Below, in pieces: positions 6,752 to 13,400 of a DNA stretch of 17,355 nucleotides. Numbering within the stretch: the first letter of the stretch is position 1; every line of letters starts with the position of its first letter. Both the position numbers and the translations under genes were made by a program. The stretch comes from an uncultured Prevotella sp. Its GTDB lineage: Bacteria; Bacteroidota; Bacteroidia; Bacteroidales; Bacteroidaceae. The DNA lies in assembly GCA_937906495.1 (NCBI GenBank), contig CALCVT010000086.1:1-17355 (forward strand). Direction: 5' to 3'. The notes under the pieces are model-generated. The model was not told the DNA's origin. It saw nothing but the letters and a program-made list of their open reading frames with translations, and ran no database searches.

Positions 6752-6892
6752 CCAGTATCCTTGCACTCAATTTATCCATCCTCGTGCATCCCCATCTTCG
6801 CTTTAACGGCAAAAGTCTATTTCGTATATTATCTTACGCATCCCAACAATCTGCACAAAGCAGATAGCAGCCCCAATAACGGCATCAGATCC

Positions 6893-8380
6893 ATGAACAA
6901 CCTGCTACAACTCTATAAAGATTGGTGCGGAAAAACTCCGCAAAAAGTAGAAACGCTGGCCAAAGCCGGCAGCAACCGCCAATACATACGCCTTTACAAT
7001 GATAACAACAAATCGGTGATCGGAGTGATAGGTCCTAACACTGCCGAGAATCACTGCTTTGTTTATCTGGCCAGCCACTTCTACTCACAAGGGCTGCCCG
7101 TACCGCGTATATTGGCTTTCAGCGACGACGAAACCTGCTACCTTCAACAAGACTTAGGCCAACAATCATTATACGATGCACTTGGAACAGCCCGTGCAAA
7201 CCATTTTGAATACAGCAAAGCCGACGAGGCTATATTGGCCCGCACCATCAGACTCTTGGCACACATACAAGTTGAAGGAGCCAATGGGCTGGACTTTAAA
7301 CAATGTCTTGACCCCATCCGCTTTGACCGCAGGGCAGCTATGTTCGACCTGAACTACTTTAAATATAGTTTTCTGAAGATTACCGACCTGCCCTTTAACG
7401 AAACAAAGTTGGAAAACGACTTTGAACAACTCGCCAACGACCTGGTAGGCCAGGAAGATGAAGAACAATACTTTCTGTATCGCGACTTTCAGGCACGCAA
7501 CGTTATGCTACCCGAAGGGAACCCCTATTTTATTGATTTCCAGGGAGGTATGCAAGGGCCGTTGCAATACGATGTAGCCTCGTTTTTGTGGCAAGCCTCT
7601 GCACGCTACCCTCAAATGTTGCGCGATTACCTCGTAAGCGAATACATCGATGAACTGCGCTGCATATTACCCTCATTTAATGAAGCTGCGTTCAGACAAA
7701 GACTTCAGTTATTTGTCTTCTTCCGCATTCTGCAAGTGCTTGGAGCCTATGGTTTACGAGGATACGTAGAACGCAAAAAGTATTTTCTCGACAGCATTCC
7801 GCTTGCCGTTCAAAACCTCCGCCGGCAACTGCTCGATGGCGTAGTACTGCCCTACCCCTATTTAAACAACCTGCTGCACAAACTTGTTGACCTGCCACAA
7901 TTCAATATTGCACCAACCATGCACGGCACTGCCACACACTCTAAATACGACGGACAAGGGCCTCTAAAAGTACGCATATATAGCTTTAGTTACAAAAAAG
8001 GTATACCTGCAGACAACTCAGGCAATGGCGGTGGCTACGTGTTCGATTGCCGAAGCACCCATAACCCCGGCCGCTACGAGGCCTACAAAAAACTTACCGG
8101 ACTCGACAAACCGGTAATCAAATTTCTTGAAGACGACGGAGAAATACTGACCTTTCTCGACGCTGTATACAAACTGGCTGATGCCCATGTCAAGCGCTAC
8201 ATGGAACGGGGATTTACAAACCTGATGTTCTGCTTTGGCTGCACGGGCGGACAACACCGCAGCGTTTACTCGGCACAACACTTAGCCGAACACTTACACC
8301 GTAAATTCGGAATAGAGATACGTGTTGAGCACCGTGAGCAAAACATTGTTCAGGAATTTGCACCCGTAGGAAGCCGTTAA
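6893..8380 (+). CDS. AmgK-like sugar kinase fused to RapZ C-terminal domain
   Basis: The product is 495 residues from the ATG at 6893. The frame is open to an ATG at 6761, but the first 44 residues there do not resemble the family. Residues 1-320 are an aminoglycoside-phosphotransferase-fold kinase like AmgK (cell-wall sugar anomeric kinase). The catalytic loop is YRDFQARNVM (196-205; base Asp198, Asn203) and the metal-binding motif is FIDFQGG (213-219; Asp215). Residues ~358-480 are the RapZ C-terminal domain: VRIYSFSYKKGIP, YVFDCRSTHNPG, LTGLDKPV and GCTGGQHRSVY (449-459). In E. coli this domain binds glucosamine-6-phosphate and small RNAs. The P-loop ATPase half of RapZ is absent and replaced by the kinase. 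A role in amino-sugar salvage or sensing is an inference. It lies 141 nt after rsmE; no clear separate promoter was found. Confidence 0.88.
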   Translation: MNNLLQLYKDWCGKTPQKVETLAKAGSNRQYIRLYNDNNKSVIGVIGPNTAENHCFVYLASHFYSQGLPVPRILAFSDDETCYLQQDLGQQSLYDALGTARANHFEYSKADEAILARTIRLLAHIQVEGANGLDFKQCLDPIRFDRRAAMFDLNYFKYSFLKITDLPFNETKLENDFEQLANDLVGQEDEEQYFLYRDFQARNVMLPEGNPYFIDFQGGMQGPLQYDVASFLWQASARYPQMLRDYLVSEYIDELRCILPSFNEAAFRQRLQLFVFFRILQVLGAYGLRGYVERKKYFLDSIPLAVQNLRRQLLDGVVLPYPYLNNLLHKLVDLPQFNIAPTMHGTATHSKYDGQGPLKVRIYSFSYKKGIPADNSGNGGGYVFDCRSTHNPGRYEAYKKLTGLDKPVIKFLEDDGEILTFLDAVYKLADAHVKRYMERGFTNLMFCFGCTGGQHRSVYSAQHLAEHLHRKFGIEIRVEHREQNIVQEFAPVGSR

Positions 8381-8558
8381 TACATTGTGCACAAACACAG
8401 GGGAAGCATTGCTGCCAACATTTACAGGCAACCACCATAGTTATAGACTATGCCCTTACATATCGACCTTCCGAAAAGAGCCAAACAAACATGCCTTCAT
8501 CAGCCCCGGAATGCTCACTCCTCTTGTCATTTCGCCCAACCAATAATGCAGAAAACCC

Positions 8559-8566
8559 TATATTTG
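8559..8566 (+). promoter_or_regulatory. Possible extra -7 box upstream of the TPR gene
   Basis: TATATTTG matches the -7 consensus, but no TTTG-like element sits 18-21 nt upstream. It would give a leader of about 110 nt. The box at 8652-8659 is the better candidate. Confidence 0.2.
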
Positions 8567-8629
8567 GCCCTAAAAGGTACACTTTTTACCATCATATAGT
8601 TAATACATACTAAAATATGGTCGAAATGC

Positions 8630-8659
8630 TTCGGTATTTCAGATTTAAGCGTACCTTTG
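8630..8659 (+). promoter_or_regulatory. Promoter of the TPR-ferredoxin oxidoreductase operon
   Basis: TACCTTTG (8652-8659) is a perfect -7 box, with TTCG (8630-8633) 18 nt upstream. It lies inside the longer version of the TPR frame, so translation must begin at the later ATG (8683), about 17 nt after the expected transcript start. No other good -7 box was found before the ferredoxin gene, so this may drive the whole operon. Confidence 0.6.
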
Positions 8660-8682
8660 CTTTCGACCTACCAAATAACAAA

Positions 8683-8961
8683 ATGAACAAGGACAACTTC
8701 CAACCGATTTTCGATGCCTTGACGGCCAATAATCTACCCGAGGCAGAAAGTTTGATTGCAGCAGCCGAAACAGCGCATGGCCCCCACGCCACGCTCTACT
8801 ATCTGCAAGGCAAGGTTTACATGAAGCAGTCGGACTGGCGTAACGCATTGAACTGCTTTTTGAAAGCTGAAGAACTCGAACCGGAAGGACCAGCCCGCGA
8901 ATGCAGACTCATGCTTAACGATATCATGGACTTCTACAACAAGGACATGTTTAACCAGTAA
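8683..8961 (+). CDS. Small TPR-repeat protein heading the oxidoreductase operon
   Basis: The product is 92 residues from the ATG at 8683. An upstream in-frame ATG at 8617 precedes the promoter's -7 box and is rejected. The pattern is about two tetratricopeptide-type helix pairs: FDALTANNLPEAESLIAAAE, then HATLYYLQGKVYMKQSDWRNALNCFLKAEELEPEGPA, which is a good TPR (W-x-x-A-x-x-x-F-x-x-A-x-x-x-x-P). A final helix (RLMLNDIMDFYNKDMF) follows. No signal peptide is present, so it is cytoplasmic. It lies 118 nt before the ferredoxin subunit gene in the same direction. A protein-protein contact role with the enzyme, for example in assembly, is conjecture from position. Confidence 0.8.
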   Translation: MNKDNFQPIFDALTANNLPEAESLIAAAETAHGPHATLYYLQGKVYMKQSDWRNALNCFLKAEELEPEGPARECRLMLNDIMDFYNKDMFNQ

Positions 8962-9002
8962 ATACTGCACGCTCAGCACCGGTTGCTTTCAAGCTAACCC
9001 AA

Positions 9003-9030
9003 GCGGAAAACATTCCGCAATGAAATTTTT
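9003..9030 (+). terminator. Weak hairpin between TPR and ferredoxin genes
   Basis: GCGGAA (9003-9008) and TTCCGC (9013-9018) pair around an AACA loop, and a T5 run follows at 9026-9030 after a 7-nt gap. It could be a weak terminator or attenuator trimming expression of the downstream subunits. Confidence 0.3.
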
Positions 9031-9079
9031 CCAAGAACAAGGACATACCGTCTAACCACGAATTTATAATCTACTAACT

Positions 9080-9307
9080 ATGAGCAAAATGAAAGGAGCC
9101 CTCGTCATCGATACTGAACGATGCAAGGGGTGCGGACTTTGCATTGTGGCTTGTCCCACGCAAACGCTCGCTCTAACCAAGAATGGAGTCAATCACAAAG
9201 GTTATGCCTATTGTGAGGAAGTTGCCGACACATGTATCGGCTGCGCTTCGTGCGCCATTGTATGCCCCGATGGCTGCATCAGTGTTTACCGTAAAAAAGT
9301 TGAATAA
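9080..9307 (+). CDS. 2-Oxoacid:ferredoxin oxidoreductase, delta (ferredoxin) subunit
   Basis: The product is 75 residues with two 4Fe-4S motifs: Cys15-x2-Cys18-x2-Cys21-x3-Cys25-Pro and Cys52-x2-Cys55-x2-Cys58-x3-Cys62-Pro. An extra Cys45 and Cys66 are also present. This is the separate ferredoxin-like delta subunit found in four-subunit 2-oxoglutarate or branched-chain 2-oxoacid oxidoreductases (KorD/VorD/PorD). It carries electrons from the thiamine-pyrophosphate site to free ferredoxin. It is the first enzyme gene of the operon, with alpha following after 110 nt. The ATG at 9080 gives a normal N-terminus (MSKMKGALVIDTERCKGCG). Confidence 0.9.
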   Translation: MSKMKGALVIDTERCKGCGLCIVACPTQTLALTKNGVNHKGYAYCEEVADTCIGCASCAIVCPDGCISVYRKKVE

Positions 9308-9417
9308 CTTGAAGTCACTGTATTTCGAAGATTATGCTGCAGCCTGAAAAGACTTCAAGAACCGTCAACACAACGCAGCACCATCCCCTAACATACAGAC
9401 TTTTAATTCTACCTTCC

Positions 9418-10518
9418 ATGAAAGAAGAAAACGAAATACTCCTTCTTAAAGGAAATGAAGCTATAGCCCACGCAGCTATTCGCTGCGGATGCGACGGCTA
9501 TTTTGGCTACCCTATCACTCCGCAGAGCGAAGTGCTTGAAACTTTGGCTGAACTAAAGCCTTGGGAAACAACTGGCATGGTTGTACTACAGGCTGAAAGT
9601 GAAGTTGCATCAATCAATATGGTTTACGGCGGAGGCGGCACTGGTAAGCGTGTTATGACCTCGTCAGCTTCGCCCGGTGTTGCTTTGATGCAAGAAGGTA
9701 TCAGCTATATGGCTGGCGCCGAAATCCCCGGCTTGATTGTCAATGTACAGCGCGGCGGACCCGGCTTGGGAACTATCCAACCTTCGCAGAGTGACTACAA
9801 CCAAGCTACGCGCGGTGGTGGTAATGGTGACTACAACGTAATTGTACTGGCTCCCGCTTCGGTACAGGAAATGGCCGACTTTGTGGATCTTGCCTTCGAA
9901 TTGTCGTTCCGCTATCGTAACCCGGCAATGATTCTATCTGATGGTGTAATCGGACAGATGATGGAAAAGGTGGTATTGCCTCCCTACAAAGCTCGCCGCA
10001 CCGAAGAAGAAATTGCCAAAGAATGCCCTTGGGCTGCAAATGGTCACGGACTGAAGGAACGTAAGCCCAATGTAATGACTTCGCTCGAACTTGAGTCTAC
10101 CATTATGGAGGAAAGAAATATCCACCTCCAAAAGAAGTACAAAGAAATCGAAGATAAGGAAGTACGTTACGAAACTAAAGACCTGGAAGATGCAGAATAC
10201 GCAATCGTAGCCTTTGGTTCGGCTGCACGTATTTCGCAAAAGGCCATGGAAACTGCCAGAAAGCAAGGCTTGAAGGTAGGACTCTTCCGCCCCATCACAC
10301 TTTGGCCCTTCCCCAAAAAAGAAATCGGCGAACTCTCTAAGAAGGTTAAGGGTATTCTCGTAGTCGAAATCAACGCCGGACAAATGGTATTCGATGTACG
10401 CGGTGCTGTTGAAGGACGCGTTCCCGTTGACCAGTACGGACGACTCGGTGGTATCGTACCCGATCCTGATGAAATCGTTGAAGCTCTCAATAAATTAAAA
10501 GCCCAGGCTAATAAATAA
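9418..10518 (+). CDS. vorB: 2-Oxoacid:ferredoxin oxidoreductase alpha subunit (VorB type)
   Basis: The product is 366 residues from the ATG at 9418; the in-frame ATG at 9334 adds 28 residues not typical of the family. The enzyme oxidatively decarboxylates a 2-oxoacid to its acyl-CoA and reduces ferredoxin. Signatures are GNEAIAHAAIRCGC, YFGYPITPQSE (28-38), QAESEVASINMVYG (58-71), TSSASPGVALMQEGISYMAG, NVQRGGPGLGTIQPSQSDY (109-127) and NPAMILSDGVIGQMME. These fit the VorB (2-ketoisovalerate) lineage of alpha subunits best; closely related KorA proteins act on 2-oxoglutarate, and sequence alone does not settle the substrate. The C-terminal third (YAIVAFGSAARISQKAME...GLFRPITLWPFP) is the transketolase C-like domain. 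It is not fused to a gamma domain. Confidence 0.9.
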   Translation: MKEENEILLLKGNEAIAHAAIRCGCDGYFGYPITPQSEVLETLAELKPWETTGMVVLQAESEVASINMVYGGGGTGKRVMTSSASPGVALMQEGISYMAGAEIPGLIVNVQRGGPGLGTIQPSQSDYNQATRGGGNGDYNVIVLAPASVQEMADFVDLAFELSFRYRNPAMILSDGVIGQMMEKVVLPPYKARRTEEEIAKECPWAANGHGLKERKPNVMTSLELESTIMEERNIHLQKKYKEIEDKEVRYETKDLEDAEYAIVAFGSAARISQKAMETARKQGLKVGLFRPITLWPFPKKEIGELSKKVKGILVVEINAGQMVFDVRGAVEGRVPVDQYGRLGGIVPDPDEIVEALNKLKAQANK

Positions 10519-10627
10519 CCGGAAGACAATGCCTGCACACCGCTTTTCAGCGCTCAAACATAAAATCCCGCTGAAATAACGGACTACAGACGTATACTAA
10601 CCTCTACCGGCCAAGCACAAACAATCT

Positions 10628-10897
10628 ATGCTGAACTCACCCCAACACGACGAAAACGACATATTAGAAAGACTACGACACCCTGAACGTGAAGCTGAAC
10701 GACGTAAAATGAGTAGGAATCTCTTTATCCGAAATATACTCAACAGCTTGTTCATTCTCATGGCGCTTGTTGCCATGATCGGAATCATCATAGCCGAAGG
10801 CAACAAAAGCCAAATGATATGGTATGGTGTCGGGCTTTTTGCCGTGCTCGTTAAAATGGTGGAAGTGATGCTGAGAATGCCTGGTTTAAGAAAATAA
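10628..10897 (+). CDS. Small two-helix membrane protein inside the oxidoreductase operon
   Basis: The product is 89 residues. The N-terminus (HDENDILERLRHPEREAERRKMSRN) is soluble, charged and helical. Two membrane helices follow at about residues 36-56 (NILNSLFILMALVAMIGIII) and 62-82 (QMIWYGVGLFAVLVKMVEVML), joined by a short loop (AEGNKSQ), so both ends should be cytoplasmic. I do not recognise a named family. It lies 109 nt after alpha and only 28 nt before beta, so it is co-transcribed with a cytoplasmic enzyme. Membrane tethering of the enzyme, or coupling to a membrane electron acceptor such as Rnf, would be attractive, but neither is shown. The ATG at 10628 is the only sensible start. 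Confidence 0.75.
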   Translation: MLNSPQHDENDILERLRHPEREAERRKMSRNLFIRNILNSLFILMALVAMIGIIIAEGNKSQMIWYGVGLFAVLVKMVEVMLRMPGLRK

Positions 10898-10925
10898 AAA
10901 GTATAATTCTCACATATAGTCATCC

Positions 10926-11690
10926 ATGACAAGAGAAGATATTATCAAGGCTGAGAATTTGGTCTATGAAAAACCAAAACTCATGAACGACATGGGCATG
11001 CACTACTGCCCGGGTTGTTCGCACGGTGTAGTTCACAAACTCGTAGCAGAAGTCATTGCCGAAATGGGAATGGAAGACCACACCATTGGTGTCAGCCCCG
11101 TAGGCTGCGCAGTATTTGCATATCGTTACATCGACATTGACTGGCACGAAGCTGCTCACGGACGTGCTCCTGCAGTAGCAACTGCCTGCAAGCGCTTGTG
11201 GCCCGACCGCCTGGTATTTACCTATCAGGGCGATGGCGACTTAGCCTGCATTGGTACAGCCGAAACCATCCATGCACTCAATCGTGGTGAAAATATAACC
11301 ATCATCTTCATTAACAATGCCATCTATGGTATGACCGGCGGCCAAATGGCTCCGACCACACTGCTGGGCATGAAGACTGTTACTTGCCCCTACGGACGCG
11401 ACCCGAAACTCCATGGCTACCCGCTCAATATTACAGAGCTTGCAGCTAAACTCGAAGGTACAGCCTACGTTACACGCCAAAGTGTTCACAGCGTTGCTGC
11501 TATCCGCAAGGCTAAAAAGGCAATCCGCAAAGCATTCGAAAACTCGATGGCCGGCAAGGGTTCTAACTTGGTTGAAATCGTATCAACCTGCTCATCCGGC
11601 TGGAAACTTACTCCTGTTAAAGCCAATGAGTGGATGGAAGAACATATGTTCGACTTCTACCATGTAGGCGACCTTAAGGACAAACAATAA
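10926..11690 (+). CDS. 2-Oxoacid:ferredoxin oxidoreductase beta subunit (TPP-binding)
   Basis: The product is 254 residues, normal for separate beta subunits (KorB type). It binds thiamine pyrophosphate and an iron-sulphur cluster and carries out decarboxylation with alpha. Seen directly: MHYCPGCSHG (25-34, first cluster cysteines), GVSPVGCAVF (55-64), HGRAPAVATACKR (78-90), and the TPP motif GDGD (102-105) followed after about 25 residues by INNAIYGMTGGQMAPTT (129-145). TCPYGRD and a late cysteine (STCSSGW) complete the conserved set. Gamma follows after 43 nt. Substrate, 2-oxoglutarate or branched-chain 2-oxoacid, is not resolved. Confidence 0.92.
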   Translation: MTREDIIKAENLVYEKPKLMNDMGMHYCPGCSHGVVHKLVAEVIAEMGMEDHTIGVSPVGCAVFAYRYIDIDWHEAAHGRAPAVATACKRLWPDRLVFTYQGDGDLACIGTAETIHALNRGENITIIFINNAIYGMTGGQMAPTTLLGMKTVTCPYGRDPKLHGYPLNITELAAKLEGTAYVTRQSVHSVAAIRKAKKAIRKAFENSMAGKGSNLVEIVSTCSSGWKLTPVKANEWMEEHMFDFYHVGDLKDKQ

Positions 11691-11733
11691 AGCCTTTCCG
11701 GCTTCAGTTCTACTTATTTAGAAGTATACAACC

Positions 11734-12273
11734 ATGAAACAAGAAATCATCATATCGGGCTTTGGCGGACAAGGCGTACTCTCTATGGGTAAGATTTTGG
11801 CCTACGCTGCCTTGATGGAAGGCAAAGAAGTGACTTGGATGCCTGCATATGGTCCCGAACAACGAGGTGGTACGGCTAACGTAACGGTTATTATCAGCGA
11901 CGAGCCCATCTCATCACCGATTCTCAGCAGCTACGATACAGCAATTCTGCTTAACCAACCCTCGCTCGACAAATTCCAACCGAAGGTAAAAGAGGGAGGT
12001 ACACTGATTTACGACAGTTTTGGTATCATCGAGAAACCTACACGCGAAGACATCGAATCGTGGCAAATTCCTGCTATGGAAAAGGCCGCTGAAATGTCTA
12101 TGATGAAATGCTTCAATATGTTTATTTTGGGCGGATATCTTAAACTCCACCCCATTGTAAAGATTGAAAGTGTTATGAAGGCTCTCCGAAAGACCTTGCC
12201 TGAACGCCATCACAAACTCCTACCCATGAACGAACAAGCTATTCTCAAGGGTATGGAAATCATCACTAAATAA
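11734..12273 (+). CDS. 2-Oxoacid:ferredoxin oxidoreductase gamma subunit
   Basis: The product is 179 residues, the usual length of a separate gamma subunit (KorC/VorC/PorC type), which contributes to coenzyme A binding and heterotetramer assembly. Signatures are IISGFGGQGVLSMGKILAYAA (6-26), YGPEQRGGTANVTVIIS (39-55) and SPILSSYDTAILLNQPSLDKF. The remainder (GGTLIYDSFGI...MFILGGYL) is typical of the catalytic gamma fold. With delta, alpha and beta upstream, all four subunits of a complete enzyme are present and none is broken. Confidence 0.92.
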   Translation: MKQEIIISGFGGQGVLSMGKILAYAALMEGKEVTWMPAYGPEQRGGTANVTVIISDEPISSPILSSYDTAILLNQPSLDKFQPKVKEGGTLIYDSFGIIEKPTREDIESWQIPAMEKAAEMSMMKCFNMFILGGYLKLHPIVKIESVMKALRKTLPERHHKLLPMNEQAILKGMEIITK

Positions 12274-12306
12274 TATAATCTGTATCACATCTAACACATA
12301 CTGATA

Positions 12307-12570
12307 ATGGCTAGCAGAAAAAAGCTGAAAAAAAACGTAAAGAAAATTACCGGAAGTCTCTTTGCTGACTGCGTGGCACTCAGCATGTGCCAACAAGGTA
12401 ATCAAGAAGCATTGACTGAGCTCATGACGGAGGTTATTTCTCTGCATAAGGAATTTATTGACCGCATCAATCATTACGACTCTGAAAATGCACAAGCGTA
12501 TTTCCGCCAGTATAAGAAAGACTTTACTCAAAAAGTAAACGACCTTAACGAACGGATTATTAAAGCATAA
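12307..12570 (+). CDS. Small cytoplasmic protein closing the oxidoreductase operon
   Basis: The product is 87 residues, mostly helical, and I cannot assign it to a named family. A lysine-rich start (MASRKKLKKNVKKITGSLF) precedes a cysteine-containing helix (ADCVALSMCQQGNQEALTELMTEVISLHKEF). A second long amphipathic helix ends the protein (AQAYFRQYKKDFTQKVNDLNERIIKA). It has no signal peptide or membrane segment. It begins 33 nt after gamma, in the same direction and with the same tight spacing as the subunit genes, so it is the last gene of that operon. The good codon structure and clean start and stop argue for a real gene. Its role is unknown. Confidence 0.72.
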   Translation: MASRKKLKKNVKKITGSLFADCVALSMCQQGNQEALTELMTEVISLHKEFIDRINHYDSENAQAYFRQYKKDFTQKVNDLNERIIKA

Positions 12571-12584
12571 TACCTCACAAACCT

Positions 12585-12651
12585 ACGTTGGGCGTTAAGC
12601 ACAGCACTGAAGCAAGGATTTTCCGTCAGTCTGCGACTTAACGCTCAACGT
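12585..12651 (+). terminator. Large hairpin after the oxidoreductase operon
   Basis: ACGTTGGGCGTTAAG (12585-12599) pairs with CTTAACGCTCAACGT (12637-12651) over 15 bp with one G-U pair. The 37-nt loop contains a second possible stem, ACTGA (12606-12610) with TCAGT (12626-12630). Only TTTC follows, so it is an imperfect intrinsic terminator. It starts 15 nt after the operon's last stop and ends 16 nt before the acyltransferase ATG, so it could also be a leader structure of that gene. Confidence 0.55.
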
Positions 12652-12667
12652 TTCATTACAACCCAAA

Positions 12668-13222
12668 ATGTTTCAATTTATTTGCCGAAAAGTTCTTTTC
12701 GACTGGATGGGCTGGAAGGTTGAAGTAAACCAGCCACAACCACCCAAATGCATTATATGCGTTGCACCTCACACCAGCAATTGGGACTTTTTTATTGGAA
12801 AAGCTTACTACACAGCTCTTGGAAAAAAGTCTAACTTCCTGATGAAAAAGGAATGGTTCTTTTGGCCCTTAGAAATTCTACTCCGAAAAATGGGCGGTAT
12901 TGCTGTAGAACGTAGTAAACACACAAGCTTAACAGACCAACTTGCAGAAAAGGCACGCACTGCCCAGCACTTTTCATTAGCTGTTACACCCGAGGGAACT
13001 CGCTCACTTGCCAAACAATGGAAAAGAGGTTTCTACTTTATTGCACTGAAAGCTCAGATACCCATCCTACTATACGCTATAGACTTTCCAAGCAAACGAA
13101 TTGTATGCACCAAGACCATTATTCCCTCCGGAAAAGTTGACGAAGATATGCGCATCATTATGGACTACTATCGCAACTTTAAAGGCAAATATCCCGAAAA
13201 ATTCGCTGTTGAAGAAGACTGA
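12668..13222 (+). CDS. PlsC-like 1-acylglycerol-3-phosphate acyltransferase
   Basis: The product is 184 residues with the PlsC/LPLAT fold, which transfers an acyl chain to a lysophospholipid-type acceptor at the inner membrane. The catalytic H-x4-D motif is in APHTSNWDFFIGK. The later motifs are GGIAVERS (acceptor-binding region) and VTPEGTRS (the FPEGTRS-type motif); IPILLYAIDFPSKRIV follows. It is shorter than E. coli PlsC (245) and resembles the compact Bacteroidetes members of the family. An N-terminal hydrophobic anchor is weak. Acceptor choice, lysophosphatidate or an ornithine/glycine lipid precursor, cannot be decided from sequence. It is preceded by the large hairpin at 12585-12651 and followed by a strong terminator, so it is probably a single-gene unit. 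Confidence 0.85.
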   Translation: MFQFICRKVLFDWMGWKVEVNQPQPPKCIICVAPHTSNWDFFIGKAYYTALGKKSNFLMKKEWFFWPLEILLRKMGGIAVERSKHTSLTDQLAEKARTAQHFSLAVTPEGTRSLAKQWKRGFYFIALKAQIPILLYAIDFPSKRIVCTKTIIPSGKVDEDMRIIMDYYRNFKGKYPEKFAVEED

Positions 13223-13264
13223 TGCTTCTTTAGCATAGAAAGTCATTAAACAACGATACTCTCA

Positions 13265-13311
13265 GTCATTCACTGATTCTCATGTAAGAATAATCAGGAA
13301 TGGCTTTTTTT
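13265..13311 (+). terminator. Strong intrinsic terminator of the acyltransferase gene
   Basis: GTCATTC, a one-base bulge and CTGATTCT (13265-13280) pair with AGAATAATCAG and GAATGGC (13287-13304) across a 6-nt loop. The stem has about 15 bp with a 3-nt bulge, and T7 (13305-13311) follows directly. It lies about 40 nt after the stop codon. Confidence 0.8.
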
Positions 13312-13360
13312 ATGCCTAACAAACCAAGGAGTGAAACAGACAAGAATGAGAAAACGGGTT

Positions 13361-13395
13361 GTATTTCACTGGGGGGGGGGGGGGGGGTATTTCAC
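13361..13395. repeat. G17 homopolymer flanked by a 9-bp direct repeat
   Basis: Seventeen consecutive G residues occupy 13371-13387. GTATTTCAC occurs at 13361-13369 and again at 13387-13395, sharing the last G. Tracts this long are prone to slippage. It lies between two convergent genes, next to the truncated end of the group II intron fragment, not in a promoter or a convincing coding frame. Confidence 0.85.
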
Positions 13396-13400
13396 ATATT

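Noticed and set aside
8436..8452. CATAGT/ACTATG hairpin after the kinase-RapZ gene as a terminator
   Set aside because: A 6-bp AT-rich stem without a T-run; too weak to call.
9934..10383. 149-codon minus-strand frame opposite vorB
   Set aside because: Antisense to conserved vorB sequence, with no coding-like features of its own.
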